Source: Ramlibacter paludis (GTDB taxonomy: Bacteria; Pseudomonadota; Gammaproteobacteria; Burkholderiales; Burkholderiaceae_C). Taken from it: a stretch of DNA of 64,000 nt. The first letter of the stretch is position 1. Each line of letters opens with the position of its first letter. Made by a program: the position numbers and the translations under genes. The notes under the pieces are model-generated. The model ran no database searches, had not been told where the DNA came from, and saw only the letters and a list, made by a program, of their open reading frames with translations. The DNA lies in the NCBI RefSeq assembly GCF_022012305.1, contig NZ_JAKLTM010000002.1, forward strand, positions 744,001 through 808,000, read 5' to 3'. Shown here one piece after another: positions 25,498 to 33,951 of the stretch.

Positions 25498-25947
25498 ATG
25501 GCCACGCAACGCAACAACCCCTACGGCGCCTTCAACTTCCTCGTGTCGCTGGGCGACGGCGACGAGGCCAGCGTCATCGCCGGCTTCTCGGATGTCTCCG
25601 GTCTCGGCACCGAGATCAACTACTCCGAGTACCGCAACGGCAACGACCTGGTCAACACGGTGCGCAAGGTGGCCAACACCTTCAAGCAGGAGGACGTGAC
25701 GCTCAAGCGCGGCCTGATCGGCTCGACCGACCTGTTCCAGTGGGTCAAGGACGTGCGCGAAGGCGCCGACCGCCGCCGCACCGTCACCATCACCGTGCTC
25801 GACGAGGCCCGCAAGCCGGTCGCCGCCTTCCGCCTCGCCAACGCGCAGCCGAAGAAGTGGGTCGGCCCGACGCTCGCGGCCAAGGGCGGCGGCGAAGTGG
25901 CCATGGAAGAACTGCACATCGCGCACGAAGGCGTGCTCTACGAGTAG
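25498..25947 (+). CDS. Inner tube protein 1 (Afp1-like, gp19 family)
   Basis: A 149-aa T4 gp19-type tail-tube protein. Conserved motifs: NPYGAFNFLVSLGDGDEASVIAGFSDVSGLGTEINYSEYRNGND in segments, LKRGLIGSTDLFQWV and the C-terminal EVAMEELHIAHEGV. Hexameric rings of this protein form the rigid tube propelled by sheath contraction. Length is normal, and its short compact form suggests it is the major tube subunit; the second tube-like gene is longer. Confidence 0.94.
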   Translation: MATQRNNPYGAFNFLVSLGDGDEASVIAGFSDVSGLGTEINYSEYRNGNDLVNTVRKVANTFKQEDVTLKRGLIGSTDLFQWVKDVREGADRRRTVTITVLDEARKPVAAFRLANAQPKKWVGPTLAAKGGGEVAMEELHIAHEGVLYE

Positions 25948-25952
25948 CCCGC

Positions 25953-27950
25953 ATGCTCGCCACCACCCGCGTTCCCCTTGGCGCTCCCGGCGTGTTCGCG
26001 CTGCCGGAGGTGGCCGAGCCGCTGCTGCACCCGCAGCGGATGGACGCCTGCGCCTTCGTCGGCGTGGCGCCGCGCGGACCGGCCCGCGTGCCGCTGGGCA
26101 GCAACGGCGAATCCACGGGCTGGCGGCGCGTGGTCGACGCGGGGCCGGTGCAGCGCAGCGTGCCGGTGGCGGTGCGCAGCTTCGACGACTACCGCCGCCA
26201 CTTCGGCGGCTTCGAGGGCCCGGGCCTGCTGCCGCAGGCCGTGGCCAGCTTCTTCGAGCAGGGGGGACGGCGTGCCTGGGTGCTGCGCATCGTGCAGGTG
26301 CGCAGCGCCCGCTTCGACGACCGCTGCGCAAGCGGCACGCTGTCCGGCGGCTTCACCAGCCCCATTGACCTCATTGCCCGCAGCGAGGGCGAATGGGGCA
26401 ATCGCCTGTCCGCAAGCGTCTCCTTCAGCGTCACGGGACTTGCCTTGACCTTCGGCGCCGGCGGCCGCATCGAAGCCGATGCACGCACGCCGCTGCAAGC
26501 GGGCGACACGCTGCGCCTGACCGACGCCGACGGCCACCTGAGCTTCGCCCGCGTCAGCGGGCTCACGCGCCTGCGCGACCCGCTACGCGCGCGTGAGCGC
26601 AAGCTGGTGGAGCTCGACACGGTCCCGCCTTATCCGCCCGTGCGTGCCGAACTGGTCGAGGCGGTGCTGGAGATCGACGACGGCGACGGCCGGCGCGAAC
26701 GCTTCGAGCACCTGGCGCTCGCGGCCGACCATCCCCTGGGCCTGGCCAACGTGCTGTGCGAGAACTCGGCGCTCCTGTGGCCGCATCCCGGCTGGGCCGG
26801 CAGCGACCTGTGGCCGGCGCGCAAGCAATGCGAGCAGTTGCTCGCACGCACCGGCGGCTTCCACGATGGCAAGGATGCCTGGGGCGAGCTGGTGCCCGAC
26901 GACTTCTTCGACCCGCTGTGGTCGGCCGCGGACGAGATCCCGGGCAGCGGCATCACCGCGCTGGCCGCCATCGCACCGCTGACCCAGGTCTGCGTGCCCG
27001 ACCTCTACCTGCCGGCGCAATGGGCCGGCCCCGAATTCATCGCCGAGGTTCCGCGTGGCACGGCCGGCGCCGAATTCAGCGCCTGCGTCGTCACCGAGGC
27101 GATCCCGCAGCAGTCCAGCGTGCCGCCGGCGGCACTCACCGGCCTGATGCTCGATCCGCGCACGCAGTCCGGGCTGGACGCCATCATCGCCCTGCAGCAA
27201 CGCGTGGTGGCGTATTGCGAGGACGACCTGCGGATCGCACTCCTGGACGTGCCGCCCGGCCTGTCGCAAGGCCGCATCGAACACTGGCGCGCCTCGTTCG
27301 ACAGCAGCTGGGTCGCGGCCTACCACCCGTGGCTGATCCCCGCGCGCCGCAAGAACGACGATGTCGAAGCCAGCCAGGTCTACGAGCGCCGCCTCACACC
27401 CTCGGCCGCCGCGGCCGGCATCATCGCGCGGCGCGAGCTGGAGCACGGCATCCAGTGGGGCCCGGCCAACGAGGTCGCCCGCGAAGTCGTGCACGTCGCC
27501 GAGCCGCAGCCGGAAGGCCGCGCCGACGCTCTGCATCCGCTGGGCATCAACTGCTACGTGCGCGAGCCGCGCGGCATCGCGCTGGTGGCGGCGCGCACGC
27601 TCGCGCGCGATGCGCAGTGGCGCCAGCTCTCGGTGCGCCGGCTGCTGCTCATGCTGCGCCGCGCGCTGCTGGCCGACATGCAGTGGGTGGTGTTCGAGCC
27701 GAACGGGCCGGCGCTCTGGCGCGACGTGCGCCATGCCATCGAGAGCCTGCTGCGCGGACTGTTCCGCGCCGGCGCCTTCGCCGGCCGCACGGAGGGCGAA
27801 TCCTTCTTCGTGCGGGTGCTCACCGAACGCGTGCTGCTCGATCGCGGCGAGCTGGTGGTGGAGATCGGCGTCGCGCCGGCCGAGCCGCTCGAGTTCATCC
27901 TTGTGCGGCTGCGGCGCGATGCCGACGGCACCCTGAACCTGGAGGAGTGA
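25953..27950 (+). CDS. Contractile sheath protein 2 (divergent)
   Basis: A 665-aa second sheath paralogue. It shares the C-terminal sheath landmarks with the first copy (YHPWLIPARR, ANEVAREVVHVAE, PLGINCYVREPRGIALVAARTLARDAQWRQLSVRRLL, WVVFEPNGPALWRDVRHAIESL), but its N-terminal arm (MLATTRVPLGAPGVFALPE) is different and its middle region diverges strongly. eCIS particles usually carry several sheath paralogues, of which one forms the baseplate-proximal ring. By its divergence and place next to tube 2 this one is the likely baseplate-contacting or cap-contacting ring. The start ATG at 25953 is 5 bp after the tube stop. Confidence 0.9.
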   Translation: MLATTRVPLGAPGVFALPEVAEPLLHPQRMDACAFVGVAPRGPARVPLGSNGESTGWRRVVDAGPVQRSVPVAVRSFDDYRRHFGGFEGPGLLPQAVASFFEQGGRRAWVLRIVQVRSARFDDRCASGTLSGGFTSPIDLIARSEGEWGNRLSASVSFSVTGLALTFGAGGRIEADARTPLQAGDTLRLTDADGHLSFARVSGLTRLRDPLRARERKLVELDTVPPYPPVRAELVEAVLEIDDGDGRRERFEHLALAADHPLGLANVLCENSALLWPHPGWAGSDLWPARKQCEQLLARTGGFHDGKDAWGELVPDDFFDPLWSAADEIPGSGITALAAIAPLTQVCVPDLYLPAQWAGPEFIAEVPRGTAGAEFSACVVTEAIPQQSSVPPAALTGLMLDPRTQSGLDAIIALQQRVVAYCEDDLRIALLDVPPGLSQGRIEHWRASFDSSWVAAYHPWLIPARRKNDDVEASQVYERRLTPSAAAAGIIARRELEHGIQWGPANEVAREVVHVAEPQPEGRADALHPLGINCYVREPRGIALVAARTLARDAQWRQLSVRRLLLMLRRALLADMQWVVFEPNGPALWRDVRHAIESLLRGLFRAGAFAGRTEGESFFVRVLTERVLLDRGELVVEIGVAPAEPLEFILVRLRRDADGTLNLEE

Positions 27951-27954
27951 GCGC

Positions 27955-28509
27955 ATGCCCGACACCTCCTTGCTCACGGCGTTCCGCTTCGAAGTGCAGC
28001 TGCTGCGCGCACCCGACATCGTGGCCGGGCGCCAGTTGCCGCCCGGCGCCCAGGACGGCTATGCGGAGCCCAGCGGCAGCGCCCGGCTGGGCAGCGGCGC
28101 CTTCCAGGAATGCACCGGCCTCGAGATCGAGATGGACGTGCAGGAGTACACCGAAGGCGGGCGCAACAGCGGCACGGTGCGCCGCGTCGGCCGCGCCAAG
28201 TACCAGCCGCTGCTGCTCAGACGCGGCCTCTTCTACCGCAAGGAAGGCGAAGCCCAGGTCGACGCCGAACTGTGGCTCTGGCTGCAGCGCATCCTCGAAG
28301 GCGTACGGCCCGTGGCGCGCTACGACGGCGTGGTGCACGTGATGGGCCAGGACAACCAGGTGCGTGCCAGCTGGATGTTCGACCGCGGCCTGCCGGCCAA
28401 GATCCGCGGCCCCGAACTCAATGCCAAGACCGGGGAGATCGCGATCGAGGAACTCACCATCGCGCACGAAGGCCTGCGGCTGCTGCCGCCCCCGGGAGCC
28501 GCGGCATGA
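27955..28509 (+). CDS. Tube protein 2 (Afp5-like initiator ring)
   Basis: A 184-aa tail-tube family protein related to the 149-aa one: LTAFRFEVQLLRA, FQECTGLEIEMDVQEYTEGG, LLLRRGLFYRKEGEAQ and the closing GEIAIEELTIAHEGL. It has an insertion of about 25 residues after the first strand. In Afp/PVC particles the longer tube paralogue forms the first ring on the baseplate hub. A 4-bp ATGA overlap joins it to the Afp7-like gene, whose product would bind it. Confidence 0.9.
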   Translation: MPDTSLLTAFRFEVQLLRAPDIVAGRQLPPGAQDGYAEPSGSARLGSGAFQECTGLEIEMDVQEYTEGGRNSGTVRRVGRAKYQPLLLRRGLFYRKEGEAQVDAELWLWLQRILEGVRPVARYDGVVHVMGQDNQVRASWMFDRGLPAKIRGPELNAKTGEIAIEELTIAHEGLRLLPPPGAAA

Positions 28510-29693
28510 CCGGATTGACCAAGGCCTACCTGGCCGAGATCGGCTCGGGCAACAACCCGCAGGAAGTGGGCGGCACCAAGGTGGAGGTGCAGTTCAACCC
28601 GACCTCGCTGCGCGTGCAGATCTCGAATCGCACGGCCGGCGGCCAGCAGGCCGGCGCGCAGGCGCGGCAGCGGCCCGGCACCGGCGAGATGCAGGTCAGC
28701 TTCGACCTGGTGTTCGACACCGCCGACGAGGGCACGACCGGCCACGGCGTCAGCGTGCTGGAAAAGACCAAATCGGTGGAACGTTTCGTGCGGCCGAAGG
28801 GCGCGGGTGCCGGCCAGGAAGCCCCGCCGCGCGTCGTGTTCGTGTGGGGCGGCTTCCTGGTGCAAGGCACGATGGAAAGCGCCAACATCGACCTCGACCT
28901 CTTCGACGCCGAAGGCGTGCCGCTGCGGGCCAAGGTGGCGGTCAGCATCAAGGGCCAGGACCCGCGCTGGACCTACACGCCGGCGCCCGCTGCGCCGGCC
29001 GCACCGCCCGCCGCCGGTGGCGCGCCTCCCGGCAGCAGCACGGGCCTGCCGCCGGGCGCGCCGGGCACGCAAGGCAACGGCCTCGCGCCGGACCGCATCG
29101 TCCAGGCCCTGCCCGGCGAGAGCCTGGCGCAACTCGCGGCCCGCGCCGGATTCGATCCCGCTGCCTGGCGCGCGCTCGCGAGCGGCCTCTCCAACCCGCT
29201 CAAGCTGGAACTCGGACAGGAAGTGCCGCTGCCACCCGGCGGCGGCCGCGGCAGCGCGACCGGCAGCGCCACGCAAGGCAGCGACCCGGCGCGCACGACC
29301 GCCGCCTTGCCGCTGGTGGCGCCGCAACAGGCCCCGGCCAACGGCGCCGCCAGCCCGCAGGCAGCACGGCCCGCGTCGGCCAGCGCCGACCCCGTGCGGC
29401 AAGGCCAGGCCGTGACGCAGAGCGGCGGCCTGCAGGGCGCCATCGCGCAGGTGAAAGGCAGCGCCCACCAGCAAGGCGCAGCGGCCAGCCTGGGCGCCTT
29501 CGGCCACGCCGGAGCGGCCACCGCCGATGCGGCGGATCGGCCCTGGGGCAGCGGCGTTCCGCTGCGCCCCAAATTCACCGGCGCCGCCACCAGGATGCAA
29601 GCCGTCGCGCGTCCGCCAACGCCCCGGCCGCCGCGCGTGGGCACGCGGCATCGCGGCGGCTGCGGATGCTCCGCCTGCCAGGGCAAGCACTGA
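28506..29693 (+). CDS. Afp7-like tube/baseplate adaptor with LysM-like domain and Cys-rich tail
   Basis: A 395-aa protein. Residues 1-160 match the CIS tube/adaptor family (LTKAYLAEI, KVEVQFNPTSLRVQI, VSFDLVFDTADEG, VVFVWGGFLVQGTMESANI). A Pro/Gly-rich linker (160-195) leads to a LysM-like segment (about 196-245: DRIVQALPGESLAQLAARAGFD...LGQEVPLP), then about 120 residues of Ala/Gln/Ser-rich low-complexity sequence. It ends with a conserved-looking Cys motif GGCGCSACQGKH. In known particles this protein joins the tube's first ring to the VgrG-like hub. The four-Cys tail (C-x-C-x-x-C type) could bind metal or make disulphides. Confidence 0.85.
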   Translation: MTGLTKAYLAEIGSGNNPQEVGGTKVEVQFNPTSLRVQISNRTAGGQQAGAQARQRPGTGEMQVSFDLVFDTADEGTTGHGVSVLEKTKSVERFVRPKGAGAGQEAPPRVVFVWGGFLVQGTMESANIDLDLFDAEGVPLRAKVAVSIKGQDPRWTYTPAPAAPAAPPAAGGAPPGSSTGLPPGAPGTQGNGLAPDRIVQALPGESLAQLAARAGFDPAAWRALASGLSNPLKLELGQEVPLPPGGGRGSATGSATQGSDPARTTAALPLVAPQQAPANGAASPQAARPASASADPVRQGQAVTQSGGLQGAIAQVKGSAHQQGAAASLGAFGHAGAATADAADRPWGSGVPLRPKFTGAATRMQAVARPPTPRPPRVGTRHRGGCGCSACQGKH

Positions 29694-29712
29694 AACCGGA
29701 AGGAAGCCCACC

Positions 29713-29886
29713 ATGCCCATCCACATCGACGAAGTCGACACCCAGGTCGACATCCAGACCTCCGAGCAGGCGACGGAGCCGCCGCGCAGCGAACCGAAGC
29801 CGGATGCGCTGCCCCGCTGGCAGCAGATGGCGAGGCGCGATGCGGAACTGGCTCTGCGCACCTCGGCCTGGGGCTTCGAGGACTGA
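29713..29886 (+). CDS. 57-aa eCIS-conserved small protein (DUF5908-like)
   Basis: A tiny acidic protein starting MPIHIDEVDTQVDIQ, with a charged helical C-terminus (MARRDAELALRTSAWGFED). Small proteins beginning MPIxIxEx at this position, between the Afp7-like and VgrG-like genes, are recurrent in eCIS loci (DUF5908); I assign it by position and N-terminal pattern only. The start has AGGAAG upstream. Its size and place suggest a baseplate plug or chaperone, but this is inference. Confidence 0.65.
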   Translation: MPIHIDEVDTQVDIQTSEQATEPPRSEPKPDALPRWQQMARRDAELALRTSAWGFED

Positions 29887-29898
29887 AGGCAGCACCGC

Positions 29899-30993
29899 AT
29901 GCCCCCCAACGACGCCCCGCTGCAAGCCTCGACCCTGCCCGAGATCAAGGTCGACGGCCAGGTGCAGGCCGGGCTGCAGCGCGACCTGCAGTTGCTGCAG
30001 GTGGAAGAAGACGTGCATGGCCTCAAACGCCTGCAGGCCAGCTTCGTCGCCATCGGCCCACGCGAGGGTGAGCGCGACGAGAAGCTCAACTGGCTGGACG
30101 GCGCGGTGCTGGACTTCGGCAAGACGGTGGCCATCGCGATGGGCGCCAGCGACGCGCGCGAAACCGTCTTCGAAGGCAAGCTGAGCGCCCTGGAGCTGGC
30201 GATGGACCAGGGCCGCGCGGCCGAGGTGATGGTGTTTGCCGAAGACGCCTTGATGAACCTGCGCATGACGCGCCGCTTCAAGACCTACGAGAACGTCAGC
30301 GACTCGGACCTGGTGTCGCAGATCGCCTCCGAGCACGGCCTCTCGCCCAGCGCCGACCTGGACGGCCCCAGCTGGCCGCTGGTGCAGCAGTGGAACCAGA
30401 GCGACCTCGCCTTCCTGCGCGAACGCGCGCGCCGGCTCGCCGCGGAGGTCTGGGTGGCCGATGGGGCGCTGCACGTCGCCACGCGCGACAAGCGCAACGG
30501 CAACAAGGTGACGTTGATCCAGGGCGGCACGCTGGTGCAGGCGCGGCTGCGGGCGGATCTCGCGCACCAGCGCAGCAAGGTAGTGGTCGGCGGCTTCGAC
30601 GACCAGGACCAGGATGCGATCGACGAAGAGGCCGCCGCGAGCATCGTGGCCGGCGAAGCGCAGGGCCACACGCATGGCCCACAGGTGCTGGAGCGCGCCT
30701 TCGGCGAGCGCGTGAGCTACCGGGTGCGCGAGGTGCCGGTGCAGGATGCGCAGGCCACCGCGCTCGCCAAGGCCGCCCTGCTGGCGCGCGCGCGCCGCTT
30801 CGTCGGCGTGACCGGCATCGCCGACGGCAACACCGGCATCCGCGTCGGCACGCTGCTGAAGCTGGAGCGGGTCAGCCCCATGTTCGAGGGCGAAGGCTTC
30901 TACGTCACGCGCGTGAAGCACCAGTTCGACCTCGAGACCGGCTACCGCACGCACTTCGAGGCCGAGCGGCCCTGGCTGGGAGACCTCTCATGA
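29899..30993 (+). CDS. VgrG/gpD-like baseplate hub (Afp8 N-terminal half)
   Basis: A 364-aa protein of the phage late-control D / VgrG-Pvc8 family, the trimeric hub from which the tube grows. The gp27-like parts are visible: NLRMTRRFKTYENVSDSDLVSQIASEHGL, QQWNQSDLAFLRERARRLAAEVWVADG and the closing ERVSPMFEGEGFYVTRVKHQFDLETGY. It stops before the OB-fold and spike, which are encoded by the next gene rather than fused as in typical VgrG/Afp8 proteins. It starts 12 bp after the small protein gene. Confidence 0.9.
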   Translation: MPPNDAPLQASTLPEIKVDGQVQAGLQRDLQLLQVEEDVHGLKRLQASFVAIGPREGERDEKLNWLDGAVLDFGKTVAIAMGASDARETVFEGKLSALELAMDQGRAAEVMVFAEDALMNLRMTRRFKTYENVSDSDLVSQIASEHGLSPSADLDGPSWPLVQQWNQSDLAFLRERARRLAAEVWVADGALHVATRDKRNGNKVTLIQGGTLVQARLRADLAHQRSKVVVGGFDDQDQDAIDEEAAASIVAGEAQGHTHGPQVLERAFGERVSYRVREVPVQDAQATALAKAALLARARRFVGVTGIADGNTGIRVGTLLKLERVSPMFEGEGFYVTRVKHQFDLETGYRTHFEAERPWLGDLS

Positions 30994-31021
30994 GCGCCGC
31001 ACGGCCGCCCGAAGGCGCTCG

Positions 31022-31043
31022 CCCCCTCCGCTTGCGGAGGGGG
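31022..31043. repeat. 10-bp hairpin repeat between hub and spike genes
   Basis: CCCCCTCCGC-TT-GCGGAGGGGG is a perfect 10-bp stem within the 94-bp gap between hub and spike genes. The sequence matches the REP-like element found between genes in many Comamonadaceae. It is the only sizeable hairpin in the eCIS operon and may shield or attenuate the message at that point. Confidence 0.75.
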
Positions 31044-31087
31044 GAGGAGCAGACCGCGCTGCGGTCAATCCTGGGGGAGGATTCTCA

Positions 31088-31756
31088 ATGACTGATGACC
31101 GCAACCCTCGCGACGGCGGCGGCCCGCGCTGGTTCGGCTTGTATCCGGCCATCGTGAGCGACCTGGTCGACCCCGACGGCAAGGGCCGCATCAAGGTCAC
31201 CTTCCCGATGTTCGGCGCCGCCGGCGAAAGCGTTTCGGCCTGGGCCACCCTGCTCTCGCCTTACGCCGACAAGGACCAGGGCTTCGAGGTGCTGCCGGAG
31301 GTGGAGTCGCAGGTGGTGGTGGGCTTCGAAGCCGGCGACCCGACGCGTCCTTACATCGTGGGGTGCTGCTGGAACGGCAGCCGTTCGCTGCCGGAATCGG
31401 CCGAGTCGGCCAACAACAAGCGCACCTGGAAGACGCGTTCGGGCAGCGTGCTGCAGTTCGACGACACCGAGGGCGCGGCCAAGGTGACGCTGTCGATGAA
31501 GAGCGGCCACCAGCTGGTGCTCGACGACAGCGCGCAGGAGATCACCTTCGAGCACAGCAACGGCAGCAAGATCAACATCAACATCGCGGGCCAGGTCAAC
31601 GTCACCGCGAATGCCACGGTGGAGATCACCGCCTCCGCCGTCAACATCCATTCCGGCACCGTGATGTGCGACGGCGTCGTGCAATGCACCACGCTGATCG
31701 CTTCGTCCGGCGTGGTCTCGCCCAGCTACACGCCGGGCGCGGGGAACGTGTGGTGA
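31088..31756 (+). CDS. Baseplate V/spike protein (Afp8 C-terminal half, gp5/gpV OB-fold)
   Basis: A 222-aa protein. Residues about 15-90 form the OB-fold of phage baseplate V/VgrG proteins (GLYPAIVSDLVDPDGKGRIKVTFP, AWATLLSPYA, EVLPEVESQVVVGFEAGDPTRPYIVGCCWNG). Residues 115-222 are a repetitive beta-strand region (GHQLVLDDSAQEITFEHSNGSKININ, VTANATVEITASAVNIHSG), as in a trimeric spike. The GDPTRPYIVG motif is diagnostic. There is no PAAR tip domain. It follows the hub gene after a REP-like hairpin and overlaps the next gene by 4 bp. Confidence 0.92.
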   Translation: MTDDRNPRDGGGPRWFGLYPAIVSDLVDPDGKGRIKVTFPMFGAAGESVSAWATLLSPYADKDQGFEVLPEVESQVVVGFEAGDPTRPYIVGCCWNGSRSLPESAESANNKRTWKTRSGSVLQFDDTEGAAKVTLSMKSGHQLVLDDSAQEITFEHSNGSKININIAGQVNVTANATVEITASAVNIHSGTVMCDGVVQCTTLIASSGVVSPSYTPGAGNVW

Positions 31757-33543
31757 ACGCCACCGCCGCCATCCATGCCGATGGCGCCCGCTGGCGCCTG
31801 GTCGGGCCCTGGTACCGCTGGCCGCGGCCGGGCCTGCCCGACGACGGCCGCGCCGCGCCGGCGGCGCTGCAGAAGCTGGCCGGCAACGATTTCATCGTGC
31901 AGTTCATGAAGCAGCCGCAGCACACGCTGAAGTTCGACCCGGTAGTCGACGTGGTGCAGGAGCACGACCTGGTCAGCGCCCGCAGCAAGCTGGGCAAGCT
32001 CACCACCTTCTTTGCACTGGACGCCAAGGGCGACCCGCTGCCCAAGGGCTCCGCCGCCGATCCCTACCGCGCACGGCTGGCGCCGGGCACGCTGCGCAAG
32101 CTCTACCAGCCGACGCACGACCGCCACTACGTCGTCAGCTGCGAGCTGCACTGCGATGAGCCGGGTTTCCCGCGCGTGAACCGCAAGCAGGTCTGCCAGG
32201 CCGGCTTCGTGGTGCGTCGCCGCCGCAGCGTGTTGCCGGAAGCGGTCACGCCGCAGGCGCTGGAGGCGCAGGCGAAGAAAGTGCGCGCCGCCGAGGCCGA
32301 CTTGTTCGAGCTGGAGACGCTGGCCGGCGTGGCCGCCGACACGCAGGCCGACGCCACGCTGCGCGCCAACGCGCAGAAGCGGCTGGAGGACCTGGCCGAG
32401 GCGCAGTGGCTGCCGTCCGGCGCGGCGCTGTTGGCCCGCCTGCGCGGCACGCTGGCCGACAAGCGCCTGGCCTTCACGCAGTGGCAGCAGGAACAAGGCG
32501 TCTCCGTGGCCATCGACGGCTGGTTCCCGACACCGGGCAGTTCCCTCACGGGACCGCGCGGCGAATGGCGCCCGCTCGAAGGCGACGCACGCGTGGCCGA
32601 CATCGTCTCCGGCGAGCAGGTGTACCCGCTGCTGCCGCTGGTGCCTGACCCGCGCGAGGCAACGCACGACGCCGCCAACCGCACCTTCTACTACGGCGTG
32701 GTGCCCACGCAGGACCTGCAGCACGACCCCGAGGGCAAGCCGCACTTCGACGACCGCACCACCTACGAAGCCTGGTGCTTCGTGCGCGTGCACCACGCCT
32801 GTCCGCCCAAGGCCGGCCGGCAGCCCGATTGCAACGGCCGCCTGGTCTGGAGCTTGCCGACCGAGGCCTTCCGCCTCGCCGCTGCCTTCGACGTGCTGGG
32901 CAGCGCCAACCGGCCCGTGACCATCCGCATGCCGGACCTGCGCGACCTGGCGGCGCAGACCGCGCTGCGCCCGCGCGGCAAGCTGTCGCCGGTGCACTTC
33001 GACCAGCCGCAGCACCTGTCGCCCGGCGGCATCGGCCCGCCGTCGATCTGCAGTTTCTCGATCCCGCTCATCACGATCGTGGCGCTGTTCCTGCTGAACA
33101 TCTTCCTGCCGATCGTGGTGTTCCTGTTCCAGCTGTGGTTCCTGCTGCTGCTGCGCTTCTGCATCCTGCCGCAGGTCTCGGTGTCGCTGAAGGTCGATGC
33201 GGCCCTGGCCGTGACGCCGCCGGGCGTGGACTTCGAAGCCGACTTCGCCGTCTCGGTCGAAGGCGTCGCAAAGACGGCCGCGCAACTGCAGGCCTTGCTG
33301 GCCGACGGCAAGGGCGGCGAGCCGACGCTGGAAGACCTGATGCTGGAGGACGCCGGCAAGAACCTCGACGGCGAGGCGCCGGAGACGCCCAACCTGGGCG
33401 GAATGTCCAACACGGCGCTGGCCGGCCTGGCGCAGTCCTACGGCGACAACAAGGCGCTGACCGCCACGCCCGCATCCGGCGAACCGCTGGTCTACGAAGA
33501 CAGCGTCACGCCCGTCTGGCCCACGAAAGGGAGCGTCGCATGA
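31753..33543 (+). CDS. Uncharacterised eCIS protein with a membrane hairpin
   Basis: A 596-aa protein with no signal peptide. Residues 1-150 contain a basic, possibly beta domain. Residues 150-240 are a charged helix pair (EAQAKKVRAAEADLFELETLA). Residues about 436-472 form one long, very hydrophobic stretch (PLITIVALFLLNIFLPIVVF followed by LFQLWFLLLLRFCILP), enough for two transmembrane helices. The C-terminal 120 residues are acidic. It starts with GTG at 31753 inside the preceding stop (a second GTG at 31750 is possible) and is followed directly by gp25. A membrane protein inside the structural operon suggests that the particle is tethered to, or inserted into, a membrane. Confidence 0.75.
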   Translation: MNATAAIHADGARWRLVGPWYRWPRPGLPDDGRAAPAALQKLAGNDFIVQFMKQPQHTLKFDPVVDVVQEHDLVSARSKLGKLTTFFALDAKGDPLPKGSAADPYRARLAPGTLRKLYQPTHDRHYVVSCELHCDEPGFPRVNRKQVCQAGFVVRRRRSVLPEAVTPQALEAQAKKVRAAEADLFELETLAGVAADTQADATLRANAQKRLEDLAEAQWLPSGAALLARLRGTLADKRLAFTQWQQEQGVSVAIDGWFPTPGSSLTGPRGEWRPLEGDARVADIVSGEQVYPLLPLVPDPREATHDAANRTFYYGVVPTQDLQHDPEGKPHFDDRTTYEAWCFVRVHHACPPKAGRQPDCNGRLVWSLPTEAFRLAAAFDVLGSANRPVTIRMPDLRDLAAQTALRPRGKLSPVHFDQPQHLSPGGIGPPSICSFSIPLITIVALFLLNIFLPIVVFLFQLWFLLLLRFCILPQVSVSLKVDAALAVTPPGVDFEADFAVSVEGVAKTAAQLQALLADGKGGEPTLEDLMLEDAGKNLDGEAPETPNLGGMSNTALAGLAQSYGDNKALTATPASGEPLVYEDSVTPVWPTKGSVA

Positions 33544-33944
33544 GCGCCCTGCTCGATCGCTACCAGCGCCTCGGCCAGGGGATGGGCCAGCCCGCGGCGC
33601 CGCTGGCCGGCCGGCTGCCGCTGGTGTCGGGGCCGGAGAAGGTGCGGCAGGCGATCTTCACGCTGCTGGACACCGACCCGGGCGAGCGCGTGATGCGGCC
33701 AGACTTCGGCTGCGGCCTGCGCCGCTACCTGATGCAACCCAACAACCCGACGACGCGGGCGGCCATCGAGCGCGAGATCGCGCAGGCCCTGCGCCGCTGG
33801 GAGCCGCGGGTGCGCCTGCTGCAGACCGCCGTCACGGGCACCGAGGACCCGGCGCGCGTGCTGATCGAGATCCACTACGCCCACGTGCTCGATGCGCGGC
33901 AGGACGTGCTGGTGTACCCGTTCTACCTGGAACGCGACCGGTGA
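33540..33944 (+). CDS. gp25-like baseplate wedge protein (Afp9-like)
   Basis: A 134-aa lysozyme-related gp25/gpW family protein. The family core is visible: GPEKVRQAIFTLLDTDPGERVMRPDFGCGLRRYLMQPNN followed by REIAQALRRWEPRVRL. In T4 and eCIS baseplates gp25 initiates sheath assembly by mimicking a sheath arm. ATG overlaps the upstream stop by 4 bp, and the Afp11-like gene follows 7 bp after its stop. Confidence 0.93.
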   Translation: MSALLDRYQRLGQGMGQPAAPLAGRLPLVSGPEKVRQAIFTLLDTDPGERVMRPDFGCGLRRYLMQPNNPTTRAAIEREIAQALRRWEPRVRLLQTAVTGTEDPARVLIEIHYAHVLDARQDVLVYPFYLERDR

Positions 33945-33951
33945 GCCGACC

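Noticed and set aside
31753..33543. Type VI secretion membrane component (TssJLM-like) call for the hydrophobic eCIS protein
   Set aside because: No lipobox, no TssL or TssM motif, and no other T6SS membrane gene nearby; the baseplate genes are of the eCIS type.
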